Origin: Pseudonocardia broussonetiae
GTDB taxonomy: Bacteria > Actinomycetota > Actinomycetes > Mycobacteriales > Pseudonocardiaceae
Reading direction: 5' to 3'
Assembly (NCBI RefSeq): GCF_013155125.1
Contig: NZ_CP053564.1
Span: 3,975,501-4,039,500 of the forward strand
Length of the DNA stretch: 64,000 nucleotides
The first letter of the stretch is position 1. Every line of letters starts with the position of its first letter. Made by a program: the position numbers and the translations under genes. Below, one piece after another: positions 1 to 7,657 of the stretch. The notes below the pieces were generated by a model, which made no database searches, was not told where the DNA came from, and was given only the letters and a program-made list of their open reading frames with translations.

Positions 1-557
1 GGGGCGAAGATCTCGGCGAACCGGGGAGGGTCGAAGGCGTCGACGCGGGCGAAGACGTCCCGGATGAACTCCGGACCCGCGACGGGTGCGTCGCCGCCGA
101 GCGGGGTCCCGGTCGCGACGCTCTCCCGCACGGCGTCGAGGGTCGTGCGGACGGCGTCGAGGTAGTCCTCCTCCATGTGGCGCGCGAACTCGTCCTCCCG
201 GGCGCTGCCCGCCTCGACCCCGTCGACGGCGATCCGGAAGGTGAAGGTGAGCGTGAGCTCCCCGTCCTGCTCGCGGAGCTCGTTGTCGATCGTGCCGCGC
301 GCCTCGCCGTGGGTGCGCTGGAAGTGGACGAGCTGCTTCGGGTGGAAGGTGATGACCTCGCGCACGGGCCGGCCGGCGTGGACGATGTCGCGCACCAGCC
401 CGCCCTCGAACCGGTCGACGATGCGGCACGAGGTGATGCTGCGGACGTACTTCGTCGGGTTGCCGGCCTTGTCCAGCAGACCGGCCCACACGTCGTCGAC
501 GCTGAGTGCGGGCTCGGTGCCGTCGTTCACGACGAGCGTCCTGCTGATCTCGATCAT
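1..557 (-). CDS. SRPBCC (AtaL/DUF1857-like) protein, possibly fused to SnoaL-like domain, partial
   Basis: The gene starts at ATG 557 behind a GGAG ribosome site and reads leftward off the window edge, so only about 185 codons are visible. Residues 1 to about 150 look like the AtaL/DUF1857 branch of the SRPBCC hydrophobic-ligand fold (start MIEISRTLVV, later VHFQRTHGEARG). From about residue 165 the segment FIRDVFARVDAFDPPRFAEI resembles the start of a SnoaL/NTF2-like domain, which suggests a two-domain protein. Members are generally small-molecule binding or cyclase-like proteins without a fixed reaction. It lies downstream of, and co-directional with, the MDR and FAH genes and is probably in their operon. 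The substrate is unknown. Confidence 0.6.
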   Translation of the reverse strand, partial: MIEISRTLVVNDGTEPALSVDDVWAGLLDKAGNPTKYVRSITSCRIVDRFEGGLVRDIVHAGRPVREVITFHPKQLVHFQRTHGEARGTIDNELREQDGELTLTFTFRIAVDGVEAGSAREDEFARHMEEDYLDAVRTTLDAVRESVATGTPLGGDAPVAGPEFIRDVFARVDAFDPPRFAEIFA

Positions 558-575
558 GGCTGATCTCCGTTTCCG

Positions 576-605
576 GGTCGGTCAGGGCTGGGTCGGTCAG
601 GGCTG
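576..605. repeat. 15-bp tandem duplication over the MDR gene stop codon
   Basis: GGTCGGTCAGGGCTG occurs twice in direct succession (576-590 and 591-605). The leftward dehydrogenase gene ends inside the second copy (stop at 597-599), so the first copy extends the spacer to the next gene. It looks like a recent small slippage duplication. Confidence 0.8.
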
Positions 606-1703
606 GGTGACGAGGGCGACGCGGCCGACGTTGGTGTCGGACTCCACGTGGTGGTGCGCCTCGGCGGCGCGGTCGAGCGGGAACCAGCGGTCGACGACGG
701 GCCGGAAGCCGCGGGCCACCTCGGCCCACGACGCCCGGACGCTCTCCGGGTTGCCGGTGCGCACGCCGATGACCCGCTGGCACCGGGAGTAGAGCCGCAG
801 CAGGTCCACCGACGCGCCGCCGCCGAGGAAGGCCCCCGAGGTCACGACGGAGCCGGCGACCGCCAGCGCGTCGAGGGTGGCGGCGAACATCGCGGGCTCG
901 CCCAGGTCGTCGATGGCGATGTCGATGCCGTGGCCGCCGGTGACGTCGAGGACGTCCGCCGCGAAGGTGGGGCTGGTGCCGTCGAGGGTGAACTCGATCC
1001 CGGCGGCCTCGAGCCGGCTGCGCTTCTCCGCCGACCGCGAGGTCGCGATGACCCGGGCACCCAGGTGCGCCGCGAGCGTCGCGGTGGTCGAGCCGAGCGC
1101 CGACGCCGCCCCCTGCACCAGCACCCACATCCCGGGCTCGAACCCGGCCTGCGTCAGCTGGTTCCGGGCGACGGGTCCGGACAGCGCGAGTGCGGCGGCC
1201 TCGACGGGGGAGATGCCGTCGGGCACCGGCGTGACGTTGCGCTCGGGCACCGCGACGTAGTCGGCGTAGGCGCCCGGGCGGTGGGTCCCGATGAGCTGCA
1301 GGGATTGGCAGGCCTCGGCCTGGCCGCGCAGGCAGTACCGGCACCCGCCGCAGCACACGGACGGGAACACCGCGACGCGGTCGCCGACGCGAGAGGAGGT
1401 GACGCCGCTCCCGACCGCCGCGACGACGCCGGCGTGCTCAGCACCCAGGACGTGCGGCAGCACGAACCGCGCGTACGGGTGGGTCCCGGCGCGGGCGCGC
1501 AGGTCCAGGAGCCGGCCGACGCTGACCGCCGCGACCTGGACGAGCACCTCGTCCGGGGCGGGCTGCGGGGTGGCGATCGTGGCGCGGTGCAGCACCTCGG
1601 GCGGTCCGAACTCGGAGAAGACGACGGCGCTCATCTCCGCGCCGGGGGCGACGGGCACCGGCCAGGCGTCGGCCCCGGTCGTGACCCGGGTCGCGGCGCT
1701 CAC
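597..1703 (-). CDS. zinc-type alcohol dehydrogenase-like MDR family oxidoreductase
   Basis: A 368-residue medium-chain dehydrogenase/reductase with an N-terminal GroES-like domain and a C-terminal Rossmann domain (VQGAASALGSTTATLAA around residue 190). The structural-zinc lobe is intact, with the C-x2-C-x2-C-x7-C pattern in CCGGCRYCLRGQAEAC. The catalytic-zinc ligands look lost: the usual Cys region reads SVGRLLDL and the usual GHE reads GAE. It may therefore act like quinone-oxidoreductase-type MDRs rather than as a classical zinc alcohol dehydrogenase. Its start overlaps the end of the upstream FAH gene by 4 bp, so the two are translationally coupled. A role in oxidising or reducing an intermediate of the ring-cleavage locus is inferred. 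Confidence 0.85.
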   Translation of the reverse strand: MSAATRVTTGADAWPVPVAPGAEMSAVVFSEFGPPEVLHRATIATPQPAPDEVLVQVAAVSVGRLLDLRARAGTHPYARFVLPHVLGAEHAGVVAAVGSGVTSSRVGDRVAVFPSVCCGGCRYCLRGQAEACQSLQLIGTHRPGAYADYVAVPERNVTPVPDGISPVEAAALALSGPVARNQLTQAGFEPGMWVLVQGAASALGSTTATLAAHLGARVIATSRSAEKRSRLEAAGIEFTLDGTSPTFAADVLDVTGGHGIDIAIDDLGEPAMFAATLDALAVAGSVVTSGAFLGGGASVDLLRLYSRCQRVIGVRTGNPESVRASWAEVARGFRPVVDRWFPLDRAAEAHHHVESDTNVGRVALVTQP

Positions 1704-2593
1704 GACGCCACCACCGGGTTCACGAGGCGCCCGACCCGGTCGATCTCCACGACCACCTCGTCCCCGGGGGCGAGGAACTCCTCGCGGGGCAGGCCGACCC
1801 CGGCCGGGGTGCCGGTCAGGACGAGGTCACCGGGTTCGAGGGTGACCATCCGGCTGACCGCGGCGACCAGGTCGGCGACGGGACTGATCATGTCGGCGGT
1901 CGAGGAGTCCTGCTTGACCACGCCGTTGACCAGCAGCCGCACGGCCAGGTCGGCGGTGTCCCCGACGAGCCAGGCCGGCACCAGGCCGGGTCCGAGGGGG
2001 CAGAAGCCGTCCTGGGCCTTGGAGCCGACCCAGTCGAAGCCGAAGGGCGCGGCCACCGCGTCGGACCGCGTCAGCCGGGAGCGCGCGGAGATGTCGTTCG
2101 CGGGCAGGTAGCCCGCGATGTGCCCGGCGACGTCCTCGGGGGAGAGGTCGCGGCACCGGTCGGCGATGACCACGCCCAGCTCTGCCTCCCAGTCGATGCG
2201 GGTGTCCCCGACGGGGAGCGGGATCGCGGCGCCGGGACCGATCACCGTCGTCGTCGGCGGCTTGAAGAAGAAGAACGGCTCGGGCGGGGTCGCCGGTGCC
2301 GCGATCCCCATCTCCGCGAGGTGGGCGTAGTAGTTCGCGCCCGCGCAGAGGATCTTCGCCGGGTAGGTGAGCGGGGCGGCGAGCACGGCGTCGGGCACGA
2401 CGTCGTCGGAGTCCGGGGTCCAGGTCCGCAGCAGCGGTGCGACCTCGGCCCACCGGCGCAGGACCGCCATCAGGTCACCGTCCCCGAGGCCCGGGGGCGT
2501 CCTCACGATCTTGTCGTCGACCAGGGCGCCGACCGAGACACCGGTGTGCCCGGCGCGGGTGTACTGGACGAGCGACCATGGCGGCGCATGCAT
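1700..2593 (-). CDS. fumarylacetoacetate hydrolase (FAH) family protein
   Basis: A 297-residue FAH-fold protein (2-keto-4-pentenoate hydratase / 2-hydroxyhepta-2,4-diene-1,7-dioate isomerase superfamily). Conserved blocks are DWEAELGVVIADRC (metal-binding acidic residues), YLPANDISARSRLTR, GSKAQDGFCPLGPG and VLTGTPAGVGLP. ATG 2593 is preferred over an upstream in-frame start at 2680 because AAGAGGT lies just ahead of it and the family begins here; the longer start would read through two operator palindromes. It is the first gene of the leftward operon (FAH, MDR, SRPBCC) and probably hydrates or hydrolyses a ring-cleavage product made by the divergent dioxygenase. The exact substrate cannot be read from sequence. 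Confidence 0.85.
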   Translation of the reverse strand: MHAPPWSLVQYTRAGHTGVSVGALVDDKIVRTPPGLGDGDLMAVLRRWAEVAPLLRTWTPDSDDVVPDAVLAAPLTYPAKILCAGANYYAHLAEMGIAAPATPPEPFFFFKPPTTTVIGPGAAIPLPVGDTRIDWEAELGVVIADRCRDLSPEDVAGHIAGYLPANDISARSRLTRSDAVAAPFGFDWVGSKAQDGFCPLGPGLVPAWLVGDTADLAVRLLVNGVVKQDSSTADMISPVADLVAAVSRMVTLEPGDLVLTGTPAGVGLPREEFLAPGDEVVVEIDRVGRLVNPVVAS

Positions 2594-2607
2594 GCGGGAC
2601 CTCTTCC

Positions 2608-2620
2608 GACTGTCGACACC
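2608..2620. promoter_or_regulatory. putative GntR operator, copy 1 (imperfect)
   Basis: The TGTCGACA core at 2611-2618 lies 15-20 bp upstream of the FAH start codon. It shares the eight-base palindromic core of the two stronger copies at 2670 and 3547, but its outer arms do not match each other. Confidence 0.5.
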
Positions 2621-2669
2621 GGGGGCCGACGGGGCGCTGAACTGCTCGTCGTCGTCGGCGTTCCGCCAG

Positions 2670-2681
2670 AGTGTCGACACT
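2670..2681. promoter_or_regulatory. putative GntR operator, copy 2 (perfect palindrome AGTGTCGACACT)
   Basis: A perfect 12-bp palindrome in the divergent region between the FAH gene (start 2593) and the GntR gene (start 2774). GntR/FCD regulators commonly bind TGT-n-ACA type palindromes next to their own gene. An identical 12-mer precedes the dioxygenase operon. Confidence 0.65.
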
Positions 2682-2773
2682 TTTTGCGGACGTCAAGGGT
2701 CGGTTCGGGGGGTCTTGCCGCTACAGTGCGAGCGACCGATGGCGGGTCGTCGACGGGGGAGGCGGGCATCACG

Positions 2774-3520
2774 GTGTCAGAGGCGCTCGCAGGGCTGCCG
2801 GGACTGCGGATCACCGACCCCCGGCGGATCAGCGTGGAGGTGCACGCCCACCTGCGGGAGCTCATCGTCAGCGGCACCCTCGAGCCCGGCACGGAGCTCA
2901 AGCAGGCCGAGCTGGCGCGGGTCTTCGCCGTCAGCCGGGCGCCGCTGCGGGAGGCCTTCCGGATGCTGCAGGAGGAGGGGCTCGTCGTCGGCGAGCTCAA
3001 CCAGCGCAGCCGGGTCGCGGGCTTCGACCCCGACGAGCTCGAGCTCCTCTACGCCGCGCGGATCGCGCTCGAGGCGCTCGGCGTCCGCCTGACGGCGGGC
3101 CGGCTGACGGCGGCGGAGGCGAAGGACGCCGCGACCGCGCTGCGGGAGATGGACCGCGCCAACCGGGCCTCGGACATGACGAGCTGGTCGCGGGCCCACC
3201 ACCGCTTCCACCGCATCGTCGTGATCCGCTGCGGAGCGCGGGTCCTGCGCACGGTCGCCTCGTACGCGGAGCAGAGCGAGCCCTACGTCCGCGCGTTCCA
3301 GGCGCGGCACCGCGACCTGTTCCCGGACCGGCACCGCGAGCACGTCGCCATCCTCGACGCGGTCCTGGCCGGCGACCGCGACCTCGCGGCGCGGCTGATG
3401 GCCGAGCACCTCGCCGGCACGGCCCGGCGGGTCCTGTGCGACTTCACCCCCGACCGGCCGGCCGGGGCGGTCGAGGAGGCCGTGGCGTACGCCAGCGCCC
3501 TGGGGTCGTCCGGCGAGTAG
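2774..3520 (+). CDS. GntR family transcriptional regulator with FCD domain
   Basis: A 248-residue FadR/FCD-type GntR regulator. The winged helix is at about residues 15-85 (RISVEVHAHLRELIVSG, then VSRAPLREAFRMLQEEGLV). The C-terminal all-helical FCD domain carries the usual His-rich ligand pocket (HHRFHRI, HREHVAILDAV). GTG 2774 is chosen because GGGGGAGG lies about 10 bp upstream and the family starts here. It is divergent from the FAH operon and precedes the dioxygenase operon; AGTGTCGACACT is found on both sides of the gene. It is the likely local repressor, released by a pathway acid, though the ligand is unknown. Confidence 0.88.
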   Translation: MSEALAGLPGLRITDPRRISVEVHAHLRELIVSGTLEPGTELKQAELARVFAVSRAPLREAFRMLQEEGLVVGELNQRSRVAGFDPDELELLYAARIALEALGVRLTAGRLTAAEAKDAATALREMDRANRASDMTSWSRAHHRFHRIVVIRCGARVLRTVASYAEQSEPYVRAFQARHRDLFPDRHREHVAILDAVLAGDRDLAARLMAEHLAGTARRVLCDFTPDRPAGAVEEAVAYASALGSSGE

Positions 3521-3546
3521 CGGATCCGCTCTGGACATCCTGCCCA

Positions 3547-3558
3547 AGTGTCGACACT
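3547..3558. promoter_or_regulatory. putative GntR operator, copy 3 (perfect palindrome AGTGTCGACACT)
   Basis: Identical 12-mer to the site at 2670-2681, placed 107 bp upstream of the extradiol dioxygenase start codon and 27 bp after the GntR stop. It suggests that the GntR protein also controls the rightward dioxygenase operon. Confidence 0.65.
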
Positions 3559-3664
3559 ATGGCCGGGGTGCCGGCTCTGTCCGCCGCACCACCGCGATCG
3601 CGGCGCCGTCCGACGGAGGCGAACCACCGATCCGTCGTCGCCGCCGCAGGAGGAGGACCAGGTC

Positions 3665-4573
3665 ATGACCGCACCGGAGGCGGAGCCCGCCGTCCGCGTC
3701 TCGAAGCTGGGCTACGTGGCGTTCCAGACCCCCGACCTGGACCGCATGGTCGAGTACTACACGAAGGTCCTCGACTTCCACGTCGAGGAGCGCTCGGCGG
3801 ACGGCGCCTTCCTCACCACCGGCGCCGACCACCACTGCGTCGTGCTCACCACGGGCGGGACCCGGGCGAGGTCGGCCGTCGGCTACGAGGTGCAGGACTC
3901 CCTCGACGACGCCCGGCGCCGCCTGCAGGAGGCGGGCTATGAGGTCGAACGCCGCAGCGACATCGGCCCCGGCACCCCCGACGTGCTCGTGCTGGACGAG
4001 CCCGGCACCGGGGTCCCGCTGCACCTGTTCACCGCCCAGGACCGCAGCGGGGTCGAGGGCTACCCGCCGCTGCGCCCCACCAAGCTCGGCCACATCGCGG
4101 CGTTCACGCCCGAGCTGGCCTCGATGCAGAAGTTCTACCAGGACCTCCTCGGCTTCCGGTGGTCCGACACCATCGGCGACTTCTTCGTGTTCCTGCGGTG
4201 CAACGCCGACCACCACGCGGCCAACTTCATGGCCAGCAGCAAGTTCGAGGGGATGCACCACATCGCGTACGAGATGCGCGATCCGAACCACCTGATCACC
4301 ATGCTCGACCACATGGGGAAGAACGGGGTGCGGCTGCACTGGGGTCCCGGGCGCCACGGCCCGGGCCACAACCTCTTCACCTACCACAAGGACCCCGACG
4401 GCAACACGATCGAGCTGTTCACCCAGATCGACGTCATCCACGACGAGTCGAAGGGGCACTGGGAGCCGCGCCCGTGGCACGAGACGTACCCGCAGGGCCC
4501 GCGGACCTGGGAGGTCGACCTGGCCACGGTCAACATCTGGGGCCCCGTCCACCAGCCGTCGCTGGACCACTGA
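3665..4573 (+). CDS. type I extradiol ring-cleavage dioxygenase (VOC superfamily)
   Basis: A 302-residue protein with two VOC modules, like catechol 2,3-dioxygenase and 2,3-dihydroxybiphenyl dioxygenase. The C-terminal module shows the expected iron ligands: His in KLGHIAAFTPEL, His in GMHHIAYEM and Glu in NTIELFTQ. The stretch HNLFTYHKDPDGNTIE fits the extradiol dioxygenase signature. ATG 3665 follows a strong AGGAGGAGG. The expected reaction is Fe(II)-dependent meta-cleavage of a catechol-type ring in the cytoplasm. It heads an operon with a class II aldolase-like gene and a second VOC gene. The FAH protein encoded opposite could process its product. Ring specificity is not determined. Confidence 0.88.
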   Translation: MTAPEAEPAVRVSKLGYVAFQTPDLDRMVEYYTKVLDFHVEERSADGAFLTTGADHHCVVLTTGGTRARSAVGYEVQDSLDDARRRLQEAGYEVERRSDIGPGTPDVLVLDEPGTGVPLHLFTAQDRSGVEGYPPLRPTKLGHIAAFTPELASMQKFYQDLLGFRWSDTIGDFFVFLRCNADHHAANFMASSKFEGMHHIAYEMRDPNHLITMLDHMGKNGVRLHWGPGRHGPGHNLFTYHKDPDGNTIELFTQIDVIHDESKGHWEPRPWHETYPQGPRTWEVDLATVNIWGPVHQPSLDH

Positions 4574-4593
4574 CCCCGCCCGGCGCCACGGGC

Positions 4594-5268
4594 ATGGGTG
4601 CTGCGGAGCAGGTCGTCGACGGCGGCCGGGTCCTGGCCCGGCACGGGCTGGTGACGGCCTTCGGGCACGTGTCCGTCCGCGAGGGCGACGACATGGTGAT
4701 CACCCCGCCGGTGCCGCTGCGCGTCGCGGCCGCCGCCGACTGCCGCCGCGTCCCGCTGGGCGCGACCGCGCTCCCGGCGGGCGTCCCCGCCGAGGCGTGG
4801 CTGCACCTCGCCGTCTACCGGGCCCGTCCCGACGTCGGCGCGGTGTGCCGGGCGCAGCCGGACGACGCGACCTCGCTCGCCGCGGCGGGGGTGCGCATCG
4901 GCCCCGTCACCGGGCACGCCGTCCTGGCGGGGGCACCCGTCCCGGTCTCGGGGCCTGCGGTGCTCGTGCGCGACGCGGCGACCGCGGAACGCGCGGTCGC
5001 CGCCCTCGGCGCGGGCGACGCGCTCGTGCTCCGGGGCAACGGCGCGGTCACCACCGCCGACGCCCTCGGCCGCGCGGTCGCCCGGATGTGGCTGCTGGCC
5101 CGGGTGGCCCGGTCGGTCGCCCTCGCGGCCTCGGCCGGTACCCCGCGCGACCTGTCGGACGAGGAGATCGCGAGCTGGCGCGCGGTGTCCGGCGAGCTCC
5201 TCGACCGCGTCCGGGCCTACCTCGACCTTCCCGACGACCCGTCCACCGCAAGGGAGCGCCCCACATGA
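4594..5268 (+). CDS. class II aldolase/adducin family protein with altered metal site
   Basis: A 224-residue class II aldolase/adducin fold (LARHGLVTAFGHVSVRE, then LHLAVYRARPDVGAVCRAQP). In active members the second block ends in H-T-H-P and a later block reads N-H-G. Here they read CRAQP and RGNGAV, so the three zinc histidines appear to be missing. It is either catalytically inactive or acts without the canonical zinc. ATG 4594 lies 20 bp after the dioxygenase stop, and the gene overlaps the next VOC gene by 4 bp (ATGA), so it is in the same operon. In meta-cleavage pathways an aldolase releases pyruvate or acetaldehyde; whether this one can do so is doubtful. Confidence 0.75.
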   Translation: MGAAEQVVDGGRVLARHGLVTAFGHVSVREGDDMVITPPVPLRVAAAADCRRVPLGATALPAGVPAEAWLHLAVYRARPDVGAVCRAQPDDATSLAAAGVRIGPVTGHAVLAGAPVPVSGPAVLVRDAATAERAVAALGAGDALVLRGNGAVTTADALGRAVARMWLLARVARSVALAASAGTPRDLSDEEIASWRAVSGELLDRVRAYLDLPDDPSTARERPT

Positions 5269-6161
5269 TCGAGCTGCAGGACATCGCCTACGTCCGCTCC
5301 GGGACCGCCGACCTGGAGACGGCCGTCCGCTTCGCCGTCGACGTCGTCGGTCTCGAGGAGATCGCCCGCGAGGGCGGCACCGCGTACCTGCGGGCCGACC
5401 ACCGCCACCACTGCCTGGCGTTCGTCGAGGGGGAGTCCGGGGTCCTGTCGACGGGGTTCGTCGTCCGCGACCCGGCGGCCCTCGACGCCGCGGAGGCCGA
5501 GCTCTCGCTCGCGGGGTGCTGGGTCCGTCGCGGTGACCGGGCCGGTGCGGCGCACCGGCGCGTGGTCGACTACCTGGAGTTCGACGACCCGTGGGGCAAC
5601 CGCGTCGAGCTCGTCTGCGGGCAGGTGACGATCCCGCGGCCCGTCCACTTCGGTCGCGCCGCCGGGATCACCGAGTTCGGGCACATCTGCCTGGACGCCC
5701 CCGACACGCGCGAGGCCTACGCGTTCTGGTCCTCCCTGTTCAACATCAGGATCTCGGACTGGATCGGTGACCGCGCCGCGCTGATGCGGTTCGACCCCGT
5801 CCACCACAAGCTCGCGGTCTTCCAGGGCGACCGCCCCGGGCTGTGCCACATGAACTTCCAGGTCGCCTCCCTCGACGACGTCATGCGCAGCTGGCACGTC
5901 CTGGAGCGGGCGGGGGTCGAGATCGAGCTCGGCCCCGGCCGCCACCCCCAGTCCACGGCGGTGTTCCTGTACTTCAAGGGCCCCGAGGGCCTGACGTACG
6001 AGTACTCGTGGGGCGTGCGCCGGATCGAGGACGACGACGCGTGGCGTCCCCGCTACTTCGACCCCGCGGAGCCCGACGCCGTCGACCTCTGGGCGGGCCC
6101 GACCTCCAAGCCGTCCACCCAGTACCAGGTGCGGTCGCAGGTCTCGGCCACGCACACCTGA
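5265..6161 (+). CDS. VOC family protein (extradiol dioxygenase-like), second copy
   Basis: A 298-residue two-module VOC protein distantly related to the dioxygenase at 3665. Candidate metal ligands in the C-terminal module are His in EFGHICLDAP, His in LCHMNFQVAS and Glu in GLTYEYSWG. The motif near the third ligand (YFKGPEGLTYEYS) departs from the strict extradiol signature, so it may act on a different substrate or be a diverged dioxygenase. Its ATG overlaps the stop of the aldolase-like gene. It is the last recognisable gene of the rightward catabolic operon. Confidence 0.8.
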   Translation: MIELQDIAYVRSGTADLETAVRFAVDVVGLEEIAREGGTAYLRADHRHHCLAFVEGESGVLSTGFVVRDPAALDAAEAELSLAGCWVRRGDRAGAAHRRVVDYLEFDDPWGNRVELVCGQVTIPRPVHFGRAAGITEFGHICLDAPDTREAYAFWSSLFNIRISDWIGDRAALMRFDPVHHKLAVFQGDRPGLCHMNFQVASLDDVMRSWHVLERAGVEIELGPGRHPQSTAVFLYFKGPEGLTYEYSWGVRRIEDDDAWRPRYFDPAEPDAVDLWAGPTSKPSTQYQVRSQVSATHT

Positions 6162-6247
6162 TCTCGCGGGCGGTCGGGGCGTAGGGATCGCGTCAAGGTC
6201 CGCCGGAACTGCTGTGCCGGCCCGGCGGCAGAGAGCACAGTGGCGCG

Positions 6248-6334
6248 ATGCGCGAGATGCCGCGGTGGACGTTCTTCGTCGCCCTCTGGGTCGCGGTCGC
6301 GGCGGTCACCGTCGCGGTGTTCCTGTTCGACTGA
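6248..6334 (+). CDS. possible small single-pass membrane peptide (28 aa)
   Basis: The ORF starts MREMPRWTFF and is followed by one hydrophobic span (VALWVAVAAVTVAVFLF) ending at FD. A weak purine-rich stretch (AGAGAG) lies upstream. The charged N-terminus followed by one hydrophobic helix resembles many unannotated small actinobacterial membrane proteins. There is no recognised family and chance cannot be excluded, although the hydrophobic composition is distinctive against the surrounding Arg-rich shadow frames. Confidence 0.35.
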   Translation: MREMPRWTFFVALWVAVAAVTVAVFLFD

Positions 6335-6480
6335 ACAGCGGCGGCCCGTCGGGAGGAAGGCGACGAAGCCGACACTTATCTCACACCGGGCGTCCACAGC
6401 GGTGCAGGTACGCAGCCTGTCGTCGGTCGGCCACGCACCGGCACGAACCGCCGGCGTGATCCTCATCGAACGCGCCGGGT

Positions 6481-7479
6481 GTGACGATCCGTGAGGCCGG
6501 AGGTGCGTGGCAGAGCCGCCGCGGCACCGGTGGTCCGAGCTGCACCGACCGGTCGCACGCCGACGACGTGGCCGTGCTGCGCGAGCTGGCCGCGGACGTG
6601 ACGGCGAACCCGGTGCTGGCGCTGCGCGCGACGATGGTGCTGATGTGCGTGCTGGGGTCGTCGTCGTCGGTCGTGGCCCGGGAGGTCGGGTGCAGCCGGC
6701 GGACCGTGGTCACGTGGCGTGAGCGGTTCCGCGTCGAGGGCGTCGACGGGTTGCGGGACGCGCCGCGGCAGGGCCGGCCGGTCACGCTGAACCCGGCGGT
6801 GGTCGTGGTGCGCACGCTGCAGCCGCCCGGGGACGGGCACTCCCGGTGGTCGACCCGACGGCTCGCCGCCGAGCTGGGCATCAGCAACGTGTCGGTGGGT
6901 GCGGTGTGGCGGCAGTGGGGCATGCGCCCGGAGCCGGAGGGCCGGGTCGCGCTGCTGACCGAGCCCGTCCTCGACGCCACGATCGTCGACGTGGTGGGGC
7001 TGCTCGTCAGCCGGTCGATGGTGCTGTTCGCGGTCGCGGTGGGGGAGCCGCGCAGGCGGGCGGGCGCGGCCGTCGGGCTGGGCCGGGCGGTCAGCGACCG
7101 GCTCTCCGGGGTCGCCGGACGCGGGCCGTCCGGCGACGACCCGCTGCCCGTGGAGTTCCTCGACGGGCTGGAGGTGCTGCTGCGCGAGCAGGGCGCGAGG
7201 CGGCCGTCGGAGGCGCGGTTGCTGGTGCAGGGGGACGCGACCGCGTGCCGGTGGGCGCTCGAGCAGGCCGTGGTCGCCGCCCACGTCATCCCGGCGCACC
7301 TCGCGTGGGAGCGGATCGTGCGGTTGGGGTGCCTGATCGCCGGGTCCGACGAGGACGGCGCGGCCTCGGTCGGTGCGCTGCGCGCCGCGATCACCGACCA
7401 CGGGGACGGCGGCACGTTCGGCTGGCTCCGCCGGGCCGACAGGGAACCGGACCCGACCTCGACGGCCACCGGCTCCTGA
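6481..7479 (+). CDS. IS630-transposase-derived HTH protein lacking the DDE residues
   Basis: A 332-residue protein. Residues about 30-150 form the paired winged HTH of IS630-type transposases (VVAREVGCSRRTVVTWRERF, DGLRDAPRQGRPVTLNP, STRRLAAELGISNVSVGAVW). The C-terminal half still aligns by pattern to the DDE core, but VLCVDEKSQ of active enzymes reads VLFAVAVGE here, and the DNYATHK block reads QGDATACRWA. The catalytic aspartates are therefore gone. GTG 6481 is used, with no clear ribosome site. It is probably a domesticated or decaying transposase fragment. A second, frameshifted relative lies at 30.4-31.0 kb. A DNA-binding role is possible but not shown. Confidence 0.65.
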   Translation: MTIREAGGAWQSRRGTGGPSCTDRSHADDVAVLRELAADVTANPVLALRATMVLMCVLGSSSSVVAREVGCSRRTVVTWRERFRVEGVDGLRDAPRQGRPVTLNPAVVVVRTLQPPGDGHSRWSTRRLAAELGISNVSVGAVWRQWGMRPEPEGRVALLTEPVLDATIVDVVGLLVSRSMVLFAVAVGEPRRRAGAAVGLGRAVSDRLSGVAGRGPSGDDPLPVEFLDGLEVLLREQGARRPSEARLLVQGDATACRWALEQAVVAAHVIPAHLAWERIVRLGCLIAGSDEDGAASVGALRAAITDHGDGGTFGWLRRADREPDPTSTATGS

Positions 7480-7657
7480 GCGGTCGGCAGCGACGCCGTC
7501 ACGAGCGGCGAGCGCGCCGACGCGGTGACCTGCCCGACGGTGGTCGTCACCCCGGCGCGGGTACGCCGGCGTCAGCAGCGCGGTGACCGGCGTTGCCGCA
7601 CGCAGGACCGGACCGCGCCACCGGCGTGGGACGACGGAGCTCGAAAGGCTGGAACCC

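Noticed and set aside
2594..2680. Longer FAH start at 2680
   Set aside because: The added 29 residues overlap two operator palindromes and have no family match; ATG 2593 has a ribosome site.
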